Shown: positions 17,677 to 26,450 of the stretch, piece by piece
How the letters are laid out: each line of letters opens with the position of its first letter
Numbering within the stretch: position 1 is the first letter of the stretch
Origin: Prorocentrum cordatum
Taxonomy: Eukaryota; Sar; Dinophyceae; Prorocentrales; Prorocentraceae
NCBI GenBank assembly: GCA_963575745.1
Contig: CAUYUJ010000841.1
Location: forward strand, 44,743 to 108,742
Length of the DNA stretch: 64,000 nt
Direction of reading: 5' to 3'
Program-made: the position numbers and the translations under genes
Notes under the pieces: model-generated
Told to the model about the DNA's origin: nothing
Seen by the model: the letters and a program-made list of their open reading frames with translations, nothing else
Database searches by the model: none

Positions 17677-18830
17677 GTGCCCACTTCGACTCCGCAGCCG
17701 CGAGGCTCGAGCCACAGGGCTGTGCCCGTCGGCCGCCTGGCGCGCCCCGGCCTCGAGGCAGTGGACGAGGCACGGGGCCTCGACCGCGTGGCGACGGAGG
17801 CGACGTTGGCGAAGTTAGCCGAGGGGGCCCGTGCTACCTACCAGGCCGGATGGAGGAGCTGGCTGCTATGGAGGTAGCTGAAGGACAACAGCCCGCACCT
17901 GCAGGGGGAGACGCGGGAGGAGAGGCTGGCCGATGAGGACGACTTGATACGCTTCGTGGTGTTTCTGTACGACGCACCATCCGTCAGAAGCTGTTTGCCA
18001 TGCGTTGGCCGGGTTTGGGGGCGTCACCGCGGACCGTCGGCGTCTGTGGACCACGATGGAGGGCTTACGACGCTGGGGTGGCAAGGTGAGGCGGAAGCTG
18101 CCCGCAACCCCGCGGATGCTGATGTGGCTTAAAGAATGCTTCTTCAGCCCTGGGGCCGAGCCTCGAGCCGAGGCTGTGGTTCTCTGGTGGGGGGCCCTGG
18201 TGACCGGATATTTATTCATGCTGAGAGCGTCGGAGTACTTGGTGCAGCCCGACAAGTCCTGGAGCCTGGACTGCGTCGCACATGGAATCGACATCCAGGG
18301 CCTACGGAACGGATCCCCGGAGGGGTGGCCGGGCAGCTGCGACGAGATCGCACTGACGATCACGTCCACCAAGACGGACCAATGCGACGCGGGATGTCAC
18401 CGCAACCACTTCCGCTCGGAGCGCCCGCTGTGCGTGCTGAGCGCGCTGGCTGAGCTGCGCCGTGAGTGCCCTCAACGGTTTGAGCGCGGCCTCGAACCGG
18501 GCCTCCCCTTTTTTCGGCACGCGAGTGGCCGTGCAGTGACGCGAGGCGAGGTGCAGGGGCCACTGCGGCTGGCCACGCCGGCGCGCGGGGCAGAAGGGGA
18601 CCGAACTGGGGTCGCGCCCCCTCCGCGTGGGGGGAGCGACGGCCCTCTGCCGCGCCCGCCCGCGACTTGGAAGCGGTCGAGCGCTTCGGTCGCTGGACGA
18701 CGGGCGCCTTCCACGGCTATCTGTGGGAGGACCAACGGAGACAACAGTCCTTCGCAGAGGGCATGGCTCAAGGCCGCGCTCTCCTGGCACCCGACGCGAG
18801 GGGCGCAGCCGACCTCGGCGAACGCAGCGT
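17677..18830 (+). pseudogene. Tyrosine recombinase (Crypton/DIRS-like), decayed
   Basis: Homology is spread over three frames. A core-binding part reads AEGARATYQAGWRSWLLWR and is stopped by TAG at 17875-17877, after which LADEDDLIRFVVFLYD continues in register. TIRQKLFAMRW, then LRRWGGKVRRKLPATPRML and LVTGYLFMLRASEYL (ORF from 18005) are typical of protist tyrosine recombinases. The C-terminal box is split: LRVGGATAL in one frame near 18620, and then VERFGRWTTGAFHGYLW near 18675-18725 in another, containing the probable nucleophile Tyr. At least one stop and three frame changes make it inactive as read. It is divergent from the locus A reverse transcriptase, 324 bases away. Confidence 0.65.
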
Positions 18831-18839
18831 GGAGCGTGG

Positions 18840-20554
18840 GGAGGCGGAGCGTAGGGAGGACGACGACTTCCCGTGCCCGTCCGCCCGGTCGTCGTTGGCA
18901 CCCGGCCGTCCGCCTTGGGCAAGGCCAGGCCGGCGTTGTGGCATGTGCATCGACGGCGAGTCGCACGTAGTAGCGTCGTTGTCGTGCCCGATCGAGTCGC
19001 AAAGTATCCCGTCGTCATCGTCAGCTACGGGGGAGAGTGGGCAGCACGTGGTCGTCCTCAGTCGCGTCGGTCCCGCAGACACCCGGAGTCGGACAACAAG
19101 TCGTGGAGCGTCGGGTCCAGGTGCGGAGGGATACAGGTGGTGCTATCGCCAACTCCGTCGCCCTCATCCTCTGCTTCCCCAGTGCACGCCGTGCCGCAGC
19201 CGTTTCGGGCTCGCGAGGACACGGGCGACGGGCCCGAGGCGAGCCCAGTCCAGTCGGGCGGAGCCGCGGCGATGGTCGCCATCGCGGCAGTGACGCCAGT
19301 GGCTCCGGCAGGAGGCAGCCTGGGCAGCCACGACAAGATGATCGCGCAGGTGGCCGCAGTGGGGGTACTGGTGGTGGCCAGGGAGACGCGCGAGCTGCCC
19401 CCCTACGCGCACGTGCTGCTGCAGGAACTGCTCGGGGAGAACATGGACATCAAGGACGACATGGTGGAGCTGGGCGACCCGGATCGCGAGCTGGCGCCGC
19501 GCGCGGGGCGAGCCGCTCGCCCGCGTGGCAGCCGGCGGGCCCGAGGACTGTGGGGCCTGCTACCTCGTGGACGGGAACCGCGCGATACGGGCGGCGTGGT
19601 TCGCGGGCAACGGCAAGGAGCAGAGGAGGTCGGCGAAGCTGGCGCTAGCCGTAGGGCTGTTCACGGGCGCGGATCTGGGCTCCCGCCGTCGCATGTTGAA
19701 GCGCAACCCCCGGCCTGTGGGAGCTGGCGGCCAGCTTCAACCCCGAGGTCGTGGACGACATCAGCCCAGACGGCCCCTTCGAGCGGGGCGCAGAGGAGGA
19801 GGAGGAGGAGGAGGAGGAGGAGGAGGAGGAGGAGGAGGAGGAGGAGGAGGAGGAGGAGGAGGAGGCGAGCAACCCAGTCGACGCGAAGTTGGCGCGGGCA
19901 GTGGCGCAAGCGGGTCCCCAGAACGCCCTGGGCCCTGGCGCCACTCCGCTTGCCGAGGACGGCGAGCCCAGCGCCGGCCCAGCAGAGGGCGGGCGAGGCC
20001 ACAGGGGCCGGCCGCGGCGGAGGAGAGGGCGGGGGCCCCGGCCCCGCGCCCGGCAGGGCGCCCGAGGTGGCCCCGCCGCGCGAGGCCCGCGAGGCCAGCC
20101 GTCGGGTTCCGAGGCGCGCGCCACGGGAGGCGCGCAGGTGGGGGCCAGGGGACAGGAGGAGCCGTGGCGACGTGGAGGTTCCCCCCCCGCCGGAGGCCCA
20201 GGCGCGAGAGCGCCCAGGCGCGATCGCCCCGAGGAGGAGATGGCGGCCTGCCGCGCGGGCACGACGGGCGTTGCCAGGCCGCTGTCCCGCGCCCGCAGCC
20301 GGTGTCGGAGGAGTGCCAGCGCGAGCTCGGGGGAGCCAGCGATCAGGCCGCCCCGGGTCCCGGGCAAGGTCAGGATGGGCAGCCTCGGGGAGTTGTTCAC
20401 GTCCTGCGGGGCGGTGGTCCACGCGGCGTTCGTCTACGATGCGCGGTGGAAGAGGGGGCCCATGGTGCCGCGCGAGCTCGAGCTCCACGAGGACGCGCAG
20501 CGCGCGTTGGGAGCGCTGCGCACGGGGTGCCGCTTCTTCGAGAGTGACGACTAG
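18840..20554 (+). pseudogene. Acidic low-complexity protein remnant, copy 1
   Basis: Coding-like peptides occur in successive frames: MIAQVAAVGVLVVARE followed by ELPPYAHVLLQELLGE (frame of 19338), GGPEDCGACYLVDGNRAIR and ALAVGLFTGADLGSR (frame of 19525), then RLWELAASFNPEVV, DDISPDGPFERGAE and a run of about 24 Glu (frame of 19751, to TAG at 20552). The Glu run is a GGA/GAG microsatellite at 19793-19864. The chain ends with VHAAFVYDARWKRGPMVPRE. No family is recognised. Introns or decay could explain the frame changes. Confidence 0.35.
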
Positions 20555-20569
20555 AAGGTCGTGGCGCAG

Positions 20570-21236
20570 TGGGCTTAAGAATTCTGAAACGCCCGCGGCG
20601 GGTGCAAGCTCGGACGGTGAGGGGGAGACGATGCCGGAGTACCCGGACTGCGAGTCGCGCGGGAAGCCGATGCGCTGGAGCACATGCCGGTGCCTGGGGC
20701 GGGACTGGATCCGCACCCAGCATGGGGTCGCCCGACTGCAAAGGGCGCGAGGCGAACGCCGGGACGCTGCGGTGGTACTGCAAAAGCTGCGACCTCTCGC
20801 TGTGCAACTACTGCAAGCTCACGGCGGAGGAAGCGGCGGCGCGGGCCCAGCCGGGCGACTCCGGCCAGGATGGCGAGGAGGAGGACGAGGAGGAGAGCAA
20901 GGCCAGCGAGGAGGAGCAGGAGGCCGTGGACGACATCGGCCTAGACGGTCCCTTCGAGCGGGGCGCAGAGGAGGAGGAGGAGGAGGAGGAGGAGGAGGAC
21001 GAGGAGGAGAGCAAGAAGCCGCTGCGCGCGAAGCAGGAGGCCAGCGAGGACGGGCAGCCAGCGGCGGCCCCAGACTGGCCCCCGGCATCTGGTCCCCGCG
21101 CGAGCGGGACGACCGCGCGGCGCGGTCCCCGCGGAGGCGCAGCCGCTCCATCCCCCGCCAGCGGCCGACCCCCAAGGGCTGCAAGAGGAAGCCCGACGGG
21201 TCATTCTACGCACCGCGCGGTGGCAAGCGCGCGTAA
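20570..21236 (+). pseudogene. Acidic protein remnant, copy 2, with Cys cluster and RS-rich end
   Basis: From 20722 the frame reads MGSPDCKGREANAGTLRWYC, then KSCDLSLCNYCK, a Cys-rich cluster resembling C1/ZZ-type fingers. A Glu-rich segment follows that repeats the phrase DDIGLDGPFERGAEEEE seen in copy 1. The last part switches frame to SPRRRSRSIPRQRPTPKGCK and ends YAPRGGKRA at the TAA 21234-21236. The basic end could be nuclear targeting. Function is unknown. Confidence 0.35.
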
Positions 21237-22165
21237 GCGAGCCGCAGGGCAGCTGCCAAGGGCAGCAAGGGGGGCGATGGCGAAGGCAAGCAGAGGAGCG
21301 GCAAGGCGAAGGAGGGCAAGAGCTCCCGGCACCTGCGAGGGAGGAGCTCAGCAGACGGGCAGCGCTGAGCTGCCAACGTCCCCGGCGTGGCGAGGGGTTA
21401 GGCCACTAGGAGCGCTGGGGTAGTGTGGGGCCAGGTCCCCATTCCCAGCCCAAGCTTGGCCAGGGTCCCGAAGCTTGGGCCGCGTGGAGCGCGGCATCGC
21501 AATTCGCTGAAGGGGGCATGCACTTGTCCACTTCGGGCGTTTTGCTCTCTGCGCCTCTGGCGCCACTTCTGCGTGTGCAACGCAGAGCCCCACCCCCTCT
21601 CCCCCGTGCGCCCGGTCCCGCGTCTGTCAGGCGTCGGACACTGCCCCCCGCGCCTCCTGGGGCGGTGACCCGGGCAACGGGCTGCCCCTGGACTCGCCTC
21701 CCTCAGGCGCCGGACGCGGCCCCAGCTTGGGGGCCGCGAGCCGGGAAATGGCTGGCACTGGACTCCCGGGGCCCCGAGGAGGAGCCCAACGACTCCTCCT
21801 GAGCGCCCGCGCCCTGGGCGCCCGCGTCCTGGGCGGCCGCGCGGCCGCCAACCTGGGCCTCTTCCCTTTTCCGCGATTTGCTTCTTACTCGGTGCGCAGC
21901 GCCGCCTTCGCACGCGGCAGCACGGCGGCTGCCGCGCGTCGGCGAGCTCGCCGAAGCGGCCCGGCGTTCGCCCCGGGAGGCTACACTTTTGCATGCAAGC
22001 GGCCACTTCTTTTGGCTGCGCTTTCGGTTTTGCTTTGATGGTGGCCGATGGGCCAGCGAGCGTGCCGGAAAGGCGCGCAGCCTCGTGCTGCGCGCCGTGC
22101 CAGCTGCCTGGTCCACCAAGGGGTCGAACATTATATTAAGGATCCGCAGCGCTAATACGATGCGA
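21237..22165. other. GC-rich sequence without supported gene
   Basis: About 0.9 kb of GC-rich sequence. Open frames on both strands overlap without motifs or consistent coding character. I see no RNA gene or clear repeat apart from CTGGGCGCCCGCG-like doublets near 21810. Confidence 0.4.
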
Positions 22166-22169
22166 ACTT

Positions 22170-22192
22170 GGCGTGATGATGGTAATGATGAC

Positions 22193-22227
<35 letters not shown>

Positions 22228-22430
22228 GGATGATGACGGTGGCGCTGATGATGCCATTGATGTCGGTGGTCATGATGACGATGGTCATGATGTCGGTGGT
22301 CATGATGACGGTGGTCATGACGACGATGGTCATGATGTCGGCGGTCATGGTGTCGCTAATTGCGCTGATGATGTCGGTGGTCATGATGGCGACTACGATG
22401 GTGGTGATGACGACGACTGGTTTTTCCGCT
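22170..22430. repeat. GAT/ATG trinucleotide repeat field
   Basis: A nearly pure GATGAT run at 22190-22230 grades into a degenerate array of (GGTCATGATGTCGGT)-like units up to about 22430. The degenerate part from 22334 is duplicated at 61723. Confidence 0.85.
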
Positions 22431-22803
22431 TGCAAGTGTCGCGGCGCCAGCTGCCGCGACACCGCCTTGGCCTCAGAAGGCGCGCCAGAGGCGGCGTCAC
22501 GGGCGCGCCAGAGGCAGTGACTCGGCCACGCCAGAGGCAGTGTCTCGGGCAATCATCTCCCGGCGAAGGTCTTCCCAAGGGTTGCTCTTATTCTGCCCGC
22601 TTCCTGAGGGCGGTGAATTGTCGGGGCACGCCAGAGGCAGTGCATTCTGGCCGCTTCCAGAGGCCGCTTCCTGAGGGCGGTCAGTTGGCGGGCGCCCTTC
22701 GGCCGCTTCAGGCCGCTTCCTGAGGCGACTTCGTTCTGGGGCGCGCTCGCCACGGCGGGGCGCGCCAGAGGCGGTGCCTGCGCCCACTTCGCCCATGGCG
22801 GGG
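22334..22803 (-). repeat. 470-bp dispersed duplication, copy 1
   Basis: This block and 61723-62193 align end to end with scattered substitutions. On the minus strand both give the same C-terminal peptide (GTASGAPRRGERAP, PPTDRPQEAASGSGQNA) and the same downstream sequence. It appears to be the 3' end of a gene or element family present at both loci. Confidence 0.85.
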
Positions 22804-23123
22804 CGCGCCCATGGCGGGACGCGCTCCTCCTGCCGCGCCCAGTTCGCCCATGCGATGAGCATGCCTTTGTTGTCGGCCTTCTCGCGCCAGGCGAATTCGT
22901 CGGAGTGTCTGTCGAGGAAATCCTTCAGCCCCGCAGGCGCCAAAAGCTCGTTGAACGTCTCGAACGCGCGCTCGTCGCGCCACCACAACTTGTTGCGGGA
23001 AATCCGCGACGGATCGAACTCGCCGCCGCCCTTGCCCGCGCGCAGGCAAGCGTGCCCCTGCGCGGAAGCGCGGCCGACGGGCAGCCGCGAAAGCAGCGAC
23101 GCGCTGCGCGCAAAAGTCAGCAA
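22500..23123 (-). CDS. C-terminal exon of the kinase-associated locus
   Basis: The most coding-like part is at about 23010-22790: FDPSRISRNKLWWRDERAFE, then FNELLAPAGLKDFLDRHSDE and ADNKGMLIAWANWARQEERV. From 22790 on the frame enters the duplicated block rich in ASGAP-type words. The upstream part of the open frame is compositionally poor, so an exon boundary near 23050 is likely. No family is recognised; it follows 23141-24343 on the same strand. Confidence 0.4.
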
Positions 23124-23140
23124 GCGCCAGAGGCAGCTCT

Positions 23141-24343
23141 TCAGAGGGTTCTGTAAGGAAAGAAGCGCCAGAGGCAGCTACTCAGCAGCACCGCGCCCTC
23201 ACCTTCGCCGCCGGGGCAGGCCCCAGCGCCCTGTCTCCTGATTGCGCAGGCGCCGAGCATTCTTCTTGAGAGTACCCCCGCCGTCTGCGACTCGCTGTGC
23301 TCCTTCCTCGTCGCGAATGTCGGTTGTCGGAGGTACAACGTGCACAGGAAGTGGCACGAGCAAAGGCGGCGCCCGTAGCTGAACATCTCCGCCAGCGTCA
23401 CGAGCTGTTCTGTCCTGATGTACCACGTCTCGCCAGAGGCAGAGTCGTCTTCGACGCACTTCAGATGCGCGGTCTCGCCACCATCCACGCCCAGGATCCA
23501 CTTCATCTCCGCCAGAGGCAGGAAGTCCGTATCCCTGCCAGCGTTCTTCCAGGCCAGGTAATCACGCGCCTTTTCGCTCGTGGCGCACTGGTGATGCCAG
23601 AACCTGACGCGGCAGAGATTGCCCACGAATTCAGAAGGCACGCCCCTCCACCCGCGCCCCCCCCAGCGCCGCGCCTCGCCGCTGTGCTTCTCGAGGATGT
23701 GCTTGACGCAGGACTCGTCGTCGGGAACCCCTGCTTTGCGCATCGATGCCTCGAAGGCGTCTGGCGCCAGCGCCACCCACCCGTCGCCGAGCACGGCATT
23801 CGGGCATGCCTCGGCGAAGGGCGCGCCAGGGGCAGCGTCAGGGCCCCACAGCTCCTGCCACAGCCGCCGCCTGTAGTGTTGCTTGTTGGGGGCCAGCGCG
23901 CGCACGACGGGCCACAGCTGCCCTGCGTCATTTGGGTTGTCGTTTCGGTGGGGGGCGCCTTCGAGAAACTGCCTCCATGTAGGGATCGGGTCGCACCAAA
24001 AGCCGAGCTTTCTCTGCGTGCGGAAGGCGTTTCGGTCCTCGAGCTGCGGCATCTGCCAGTCTCGGATGCGAGCTTGGGCGTCGGTTTCCCTACGCTCCTT
24101 GTTGTCGACGAAGTGCTGCTGCCTGGCACGCGTTCGGACGACGCTGCGAAGCTCGGCCTTGCGTTCGTCGGGCACTCGTCTGCGCTTCCTCTCAGAGAGA
24201 CGAGTCGTCAGGAACACTTCCTCTGTTGCGCCAGAGACAGCATACTCGGGTGCGCCAGAGGCAGCATCCTCCCGCTCGTCCTCTGGTGAGCTAGAGGAAG
24301 CAACATCCTCCTCGGTCGGTCTCTGCATGCTTCTGGAACGCAT
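23141..24343 (-). CDS. Hypothetical protein downstream of kinase-like ORF
   Basis: I start at the ATG at 24343 (MRSRSMQRPTEEDVASSSS); the frame is open further upstream but overlaps the kinase ORF. A basic stretch RLSERKRRRVPDERKAELR is followed by a Trp-rich body with no match I recognise (KLGFWCDPIPTWRQFLEG, RRRLWQELWGPDA, LPLAEMKWILGVDGGE). Three copies of the ASGAP/ASGE phrase come from the GCGCCAGAGGCAG word. After RRLCSCHFLCTLYLR near 23350 the frame becomes doubtful, so the real end may be earlier or spliced. Confidence 0.45.
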   Translation of the reverse strand: MRSRSMQRPTEEDVASSSSPEDEREDAASGAPEYAVSGATEEVFLTTRLSERKRRRVPDERKAELRSVVRTRARQQHFVDNKERRETDAQARIRDWQMPQLEDRNAFRTQRKLGFWCDPIPTWRQFLEGAPHRNDNPNDAGQLWPVVRALAPNKQHYRRRLWQELWGPDAAPGAPFAEACPNAVLGDGWVALAPDAFEASMRKAGVPDDESCVKHILEKHSGEARRWGGRGWRGVPSEFVGNLCRVRFWHHQCATSEKARDYLAWKNAGRDTDFLPLAEMKWILGVDGGETAHLKCVEDDSASGETWYIRTEQLVTLAEMFSYGRRLCSCHFLCTLYLRQPTFATRKEHSESQTAGVLSRRMLGACAIRRQGAGACPGGEGEGAVLLSSCLWRFFPYRTL

Positions 24344-26277
24344 TTTGCTCCGCCGCCCTTCGGAGGGCTCGGGTTGTCTCCCCCGTCGCATCGCGCGGTC
24401 TCCTCGCCTGCGTCGCCGTCGACGCCCTCGTCGAAAGACGTGCTGCCCAGCTCAGGAGCTGGAGGGGGCGGAAGCGCGCTCCCTGTTGCAGCGGGTGGAG
24501 GCGCCGCGATCGCACTGGCCAAGGCAGGCGGAGGCGCCGCGATCGCACTGGCCAAGGCAGGCGGATGCCAAGGCAGCGGGCCCAAGGCCGTCGCTGCCGA
24601 AGGCGCCGGATAGCCGCCAGAGGCAGGCAGGAGCGGCGCGGCGGCAGGGGCAGGCGCGAGAGTCAGGGGAAGCTGCCCTGGCGGCGTCGGCTCTGGCACG
24701 TCTCGGGGAGGATGGCGCGGCGGCGGCGGCCGCAATTGAGGCCGCGTCGTCGCCGAATCTGCTGGCCAGCTGGCGGCCGGCGGCGGCGGCGGCGAGCTGG
24801 CCCTCACCCATGCATGCGTAGCCAGAACAACGGGTGGCTTTTCTCCGCGCGCGCCAGGGGCAGCGGCGCTGTTCTTCTTTGAAGTCGTGGCAGGCGGCGG
24901 CGCCGCCTTCTCATGCAGCGGAAGAAGCGGCGCCTTCTTCGCGTTAACCTTCGGCGCCGCCTGCGGCGGCCACGCCAGCGGCGCAGGCCACGGCGCGACT
25001 GGTCTTGGTGGTGTAGCGGCGCGGCCGCCGCCGCTCACGCTGGCCGGCGCAGGAGCAGGCGGCGGGAGTGGCGCAGGAGCTGGCGCAGGAGCTGGCGCAG
25101 GAGCTGGCGCAGGAGCTGGCGCAGGAGCAGCGACCGCAGCAGCTGCAGCAGCAGGAGCGGCGGACGCGCCAGAGGCAGCGGACGCGCCAGAGGCAGCGGA
25201 GACGCCAGAGAGAGCGTTATATTCCGCGGCGTACATTTCGGGCACGCGGTGGGCGGCTTCTACCGAGTCGAAAAAGACTGACCGCGCCACATCCTCTTGC
25301 TCCCTCGAGAGCTTCTTTCTAGGGGCAGGTCTCCACCACAAACCGAGTTGCCCAGAAGTGTGTTCAGACACAGCCTCATCGCGCAGGTCCTCGCCCGCCG
25401 CGGGGGGCGAGGGCGGCGCCCACAGGTTCAGGTGGGCGGGCGCCGAGCCGAGCCGAGAGCCGCGGCTCAGCGCATTGGCAACCCGACGTGCCACAATGTC
25501 AGGGTCTTCCCCGTGCGACAGCAGGTTGTGGAGCTCCAGCAGCGTCTGGCAATCAAGACAAATCTCGGCTGCGGCCAAGAAGCTCTGTAGCTGCCTCTTT
25601 CTCGGAAATTTGCGCGCGCCCGTCAGGCGGAAGGCGCCCGCGTCCAGGAAGAGAACGCGCTCCCATTCGGAATCCCAGGCCAAGTTATCCAGCTTCAGGT
25701 CGGACATATAGACGCCACGCCCAGCAGCCTGGGCGAAGCTCCGCACCGCCAAAAGGAAAACGCGCCGCTTGCCCTGGCTGTCGTCGCGCAGCAACCGCAC
25801 GCGCCGATCCAACGGCATGGCGCTGTTGACCATGAGGAAGTGCAGGTGCCTGACGCCGCCGCTGGGCCCGTGGAGCGCAGCGGCGCCGCAGTGGAGGACG
25901 GCCGGCGCCAGCTCCCGCAGGGCCCCCGACATCTCGGCCTCGCGTTCATTCGCCAGCACCTGCTTTGCGCGCTCGGCTAGCTTGACGACGCGCTGCTGGT
26001 CCGTTGTGTTGTATATAATGCGCGACATGCCGTGCGCGGCGTAGGTGAGGCTGAAACGCACGGTCGGCATCGCGTCGTCGGCGTCAGAGGCAGCGGACGC
26101 GCCGGAGGCAGCGGACGCGCCAGAGGCAGCGGAGACGCCAGAGAGAGCGGTGCCGCGGCGGAGCCACGCATCCATGGCGAAGGGCAAGTCAATGCGCCTG
26201 GAACACGTGCTGCGCGCTCGCGCCCACTCTCGGGAAGGCTGCAGCTGTTGTGCGCGGAGGTGGAGCACCAACGCCAT
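24208..26277 (-). CDS. Protein kinase-like ORF with altered catalytic motifs
   Basis: From the ATG at 26277 the protein begins MALVLHLRAQQ. Features of a kinase fold are VVKLAERAK (Lys 99, candidate ATP-anchoring residue), NEREAEM (candidate helix C Glu), YMSDLKLDNL (catalytic-loop Asp 193, Lys 195, Asn 198) and FLDAG (Asp 212). HRD is replaced by MSD and DFG by DAG, so activity is uncertain. After about residue 330 the chain is Ala/Pro-rich low complexity, including an AP dipeptide run. The phrase ALSGVSAASGASAASGASAA occurs twice, near residue 45 and again just before the AP run. The frame probably stops being real near 24400, where the next ORF takes over. Confidence 0.5.
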   Translation of the reverse strand: MALVLHLRAQQLQPSREWARARSTCSRRIDLPFAMDAWLRRGTALSGVSAASGASAASGASAASDADDAMPTVRFSLTYAAHGMSRIIYNTTDQQRVVKLAERAKQVLANEREAEMSGALRELAPAVLHCGAAALHGPSGGVRHLHFLMVNSAMPLDRRVRLLRDDSQGKRRVFLLAVRSFAQAAGRGVYMSDLKLDNLAWDSEWERVLFLDAGAFRLTGARKFPRKRQLQSFLAAAEICLDCQTLLELHNLLSHGEDPDIVARRVANALSRGSRLGSAPAHLNLWAPPSPPAAGEDLRDEAVSEHTSGQLGLWWRPAPRKKLSREQEDVARSVFFDSVEAAHRVPEMYAAEYNALSGVSAASGASAASGASAAPAAAAAAVAAPAPAPAPAPAPAPAPAPAPLPPPAPAPASVSGGGRAATPPRPVAPWPAPLAWPPQAAPKVNAKKAPLLPLHEKAAPPPATTSKKNSAAAPGARGEKPPVVLATHAWVRASSPPPPPAASWPADSATTRPQLRPPPPRHPPRDVPEPTPPGQLPLTLAPAPAAAPLLPASGGYPAPSAATALGPLPWHPPALASAIAAPPPALASAIAAPPPAATGSALPPPPAPELGSTSFDEGVDGDAGEETARCDGGDNPSPPKGGGAKCVPEACRDRPRRMLLPLAHQRTSGRMLPLAHPSMLSLAQQRKCS

Positions 26278-26450
26278 GGCGACAGCACTTAAACAGTTGC
26301 GCGGCAGGATTCCGAGGGGAGCCGCGCCTTCTTGGAGCCAAAATGGGCGGCGGACAGACGGGCCTCCCCCAAAGGAAATGTAATATTTTTGCACGCTCTG
26401 CCCCAATCGAACCCTCCAAATCTCGACCGGCCCCCCTCAAGCGTTTACAC

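Larger units (their letters stand above)
22481..26152 (+). repeat. Dispersed GCGCCAGAGGCAG word
   Basis: The 13-mer or a one-base variant, always in the same orientation on the plus strand, is at about 22482, 22505, 22528, 22628, 22762, 23124, 23165, 23431, 23510, 23822, 24228, 24252, 24614, 24851, 25166, 25184, 26099 and 26117. It falls both inside and outside reading frames. On the minus strand it is read in three phases, as ASGAP, LPLARP or CLWRAP. More copies occur at 61870-63319. Confidence 0.85.

Noticed and set aside
18302-19018. A 238-codon minus-strand ORF
   Set aside because: Antisense to the tyrosine recombinase, which has recognisable motifs on the plus strand.
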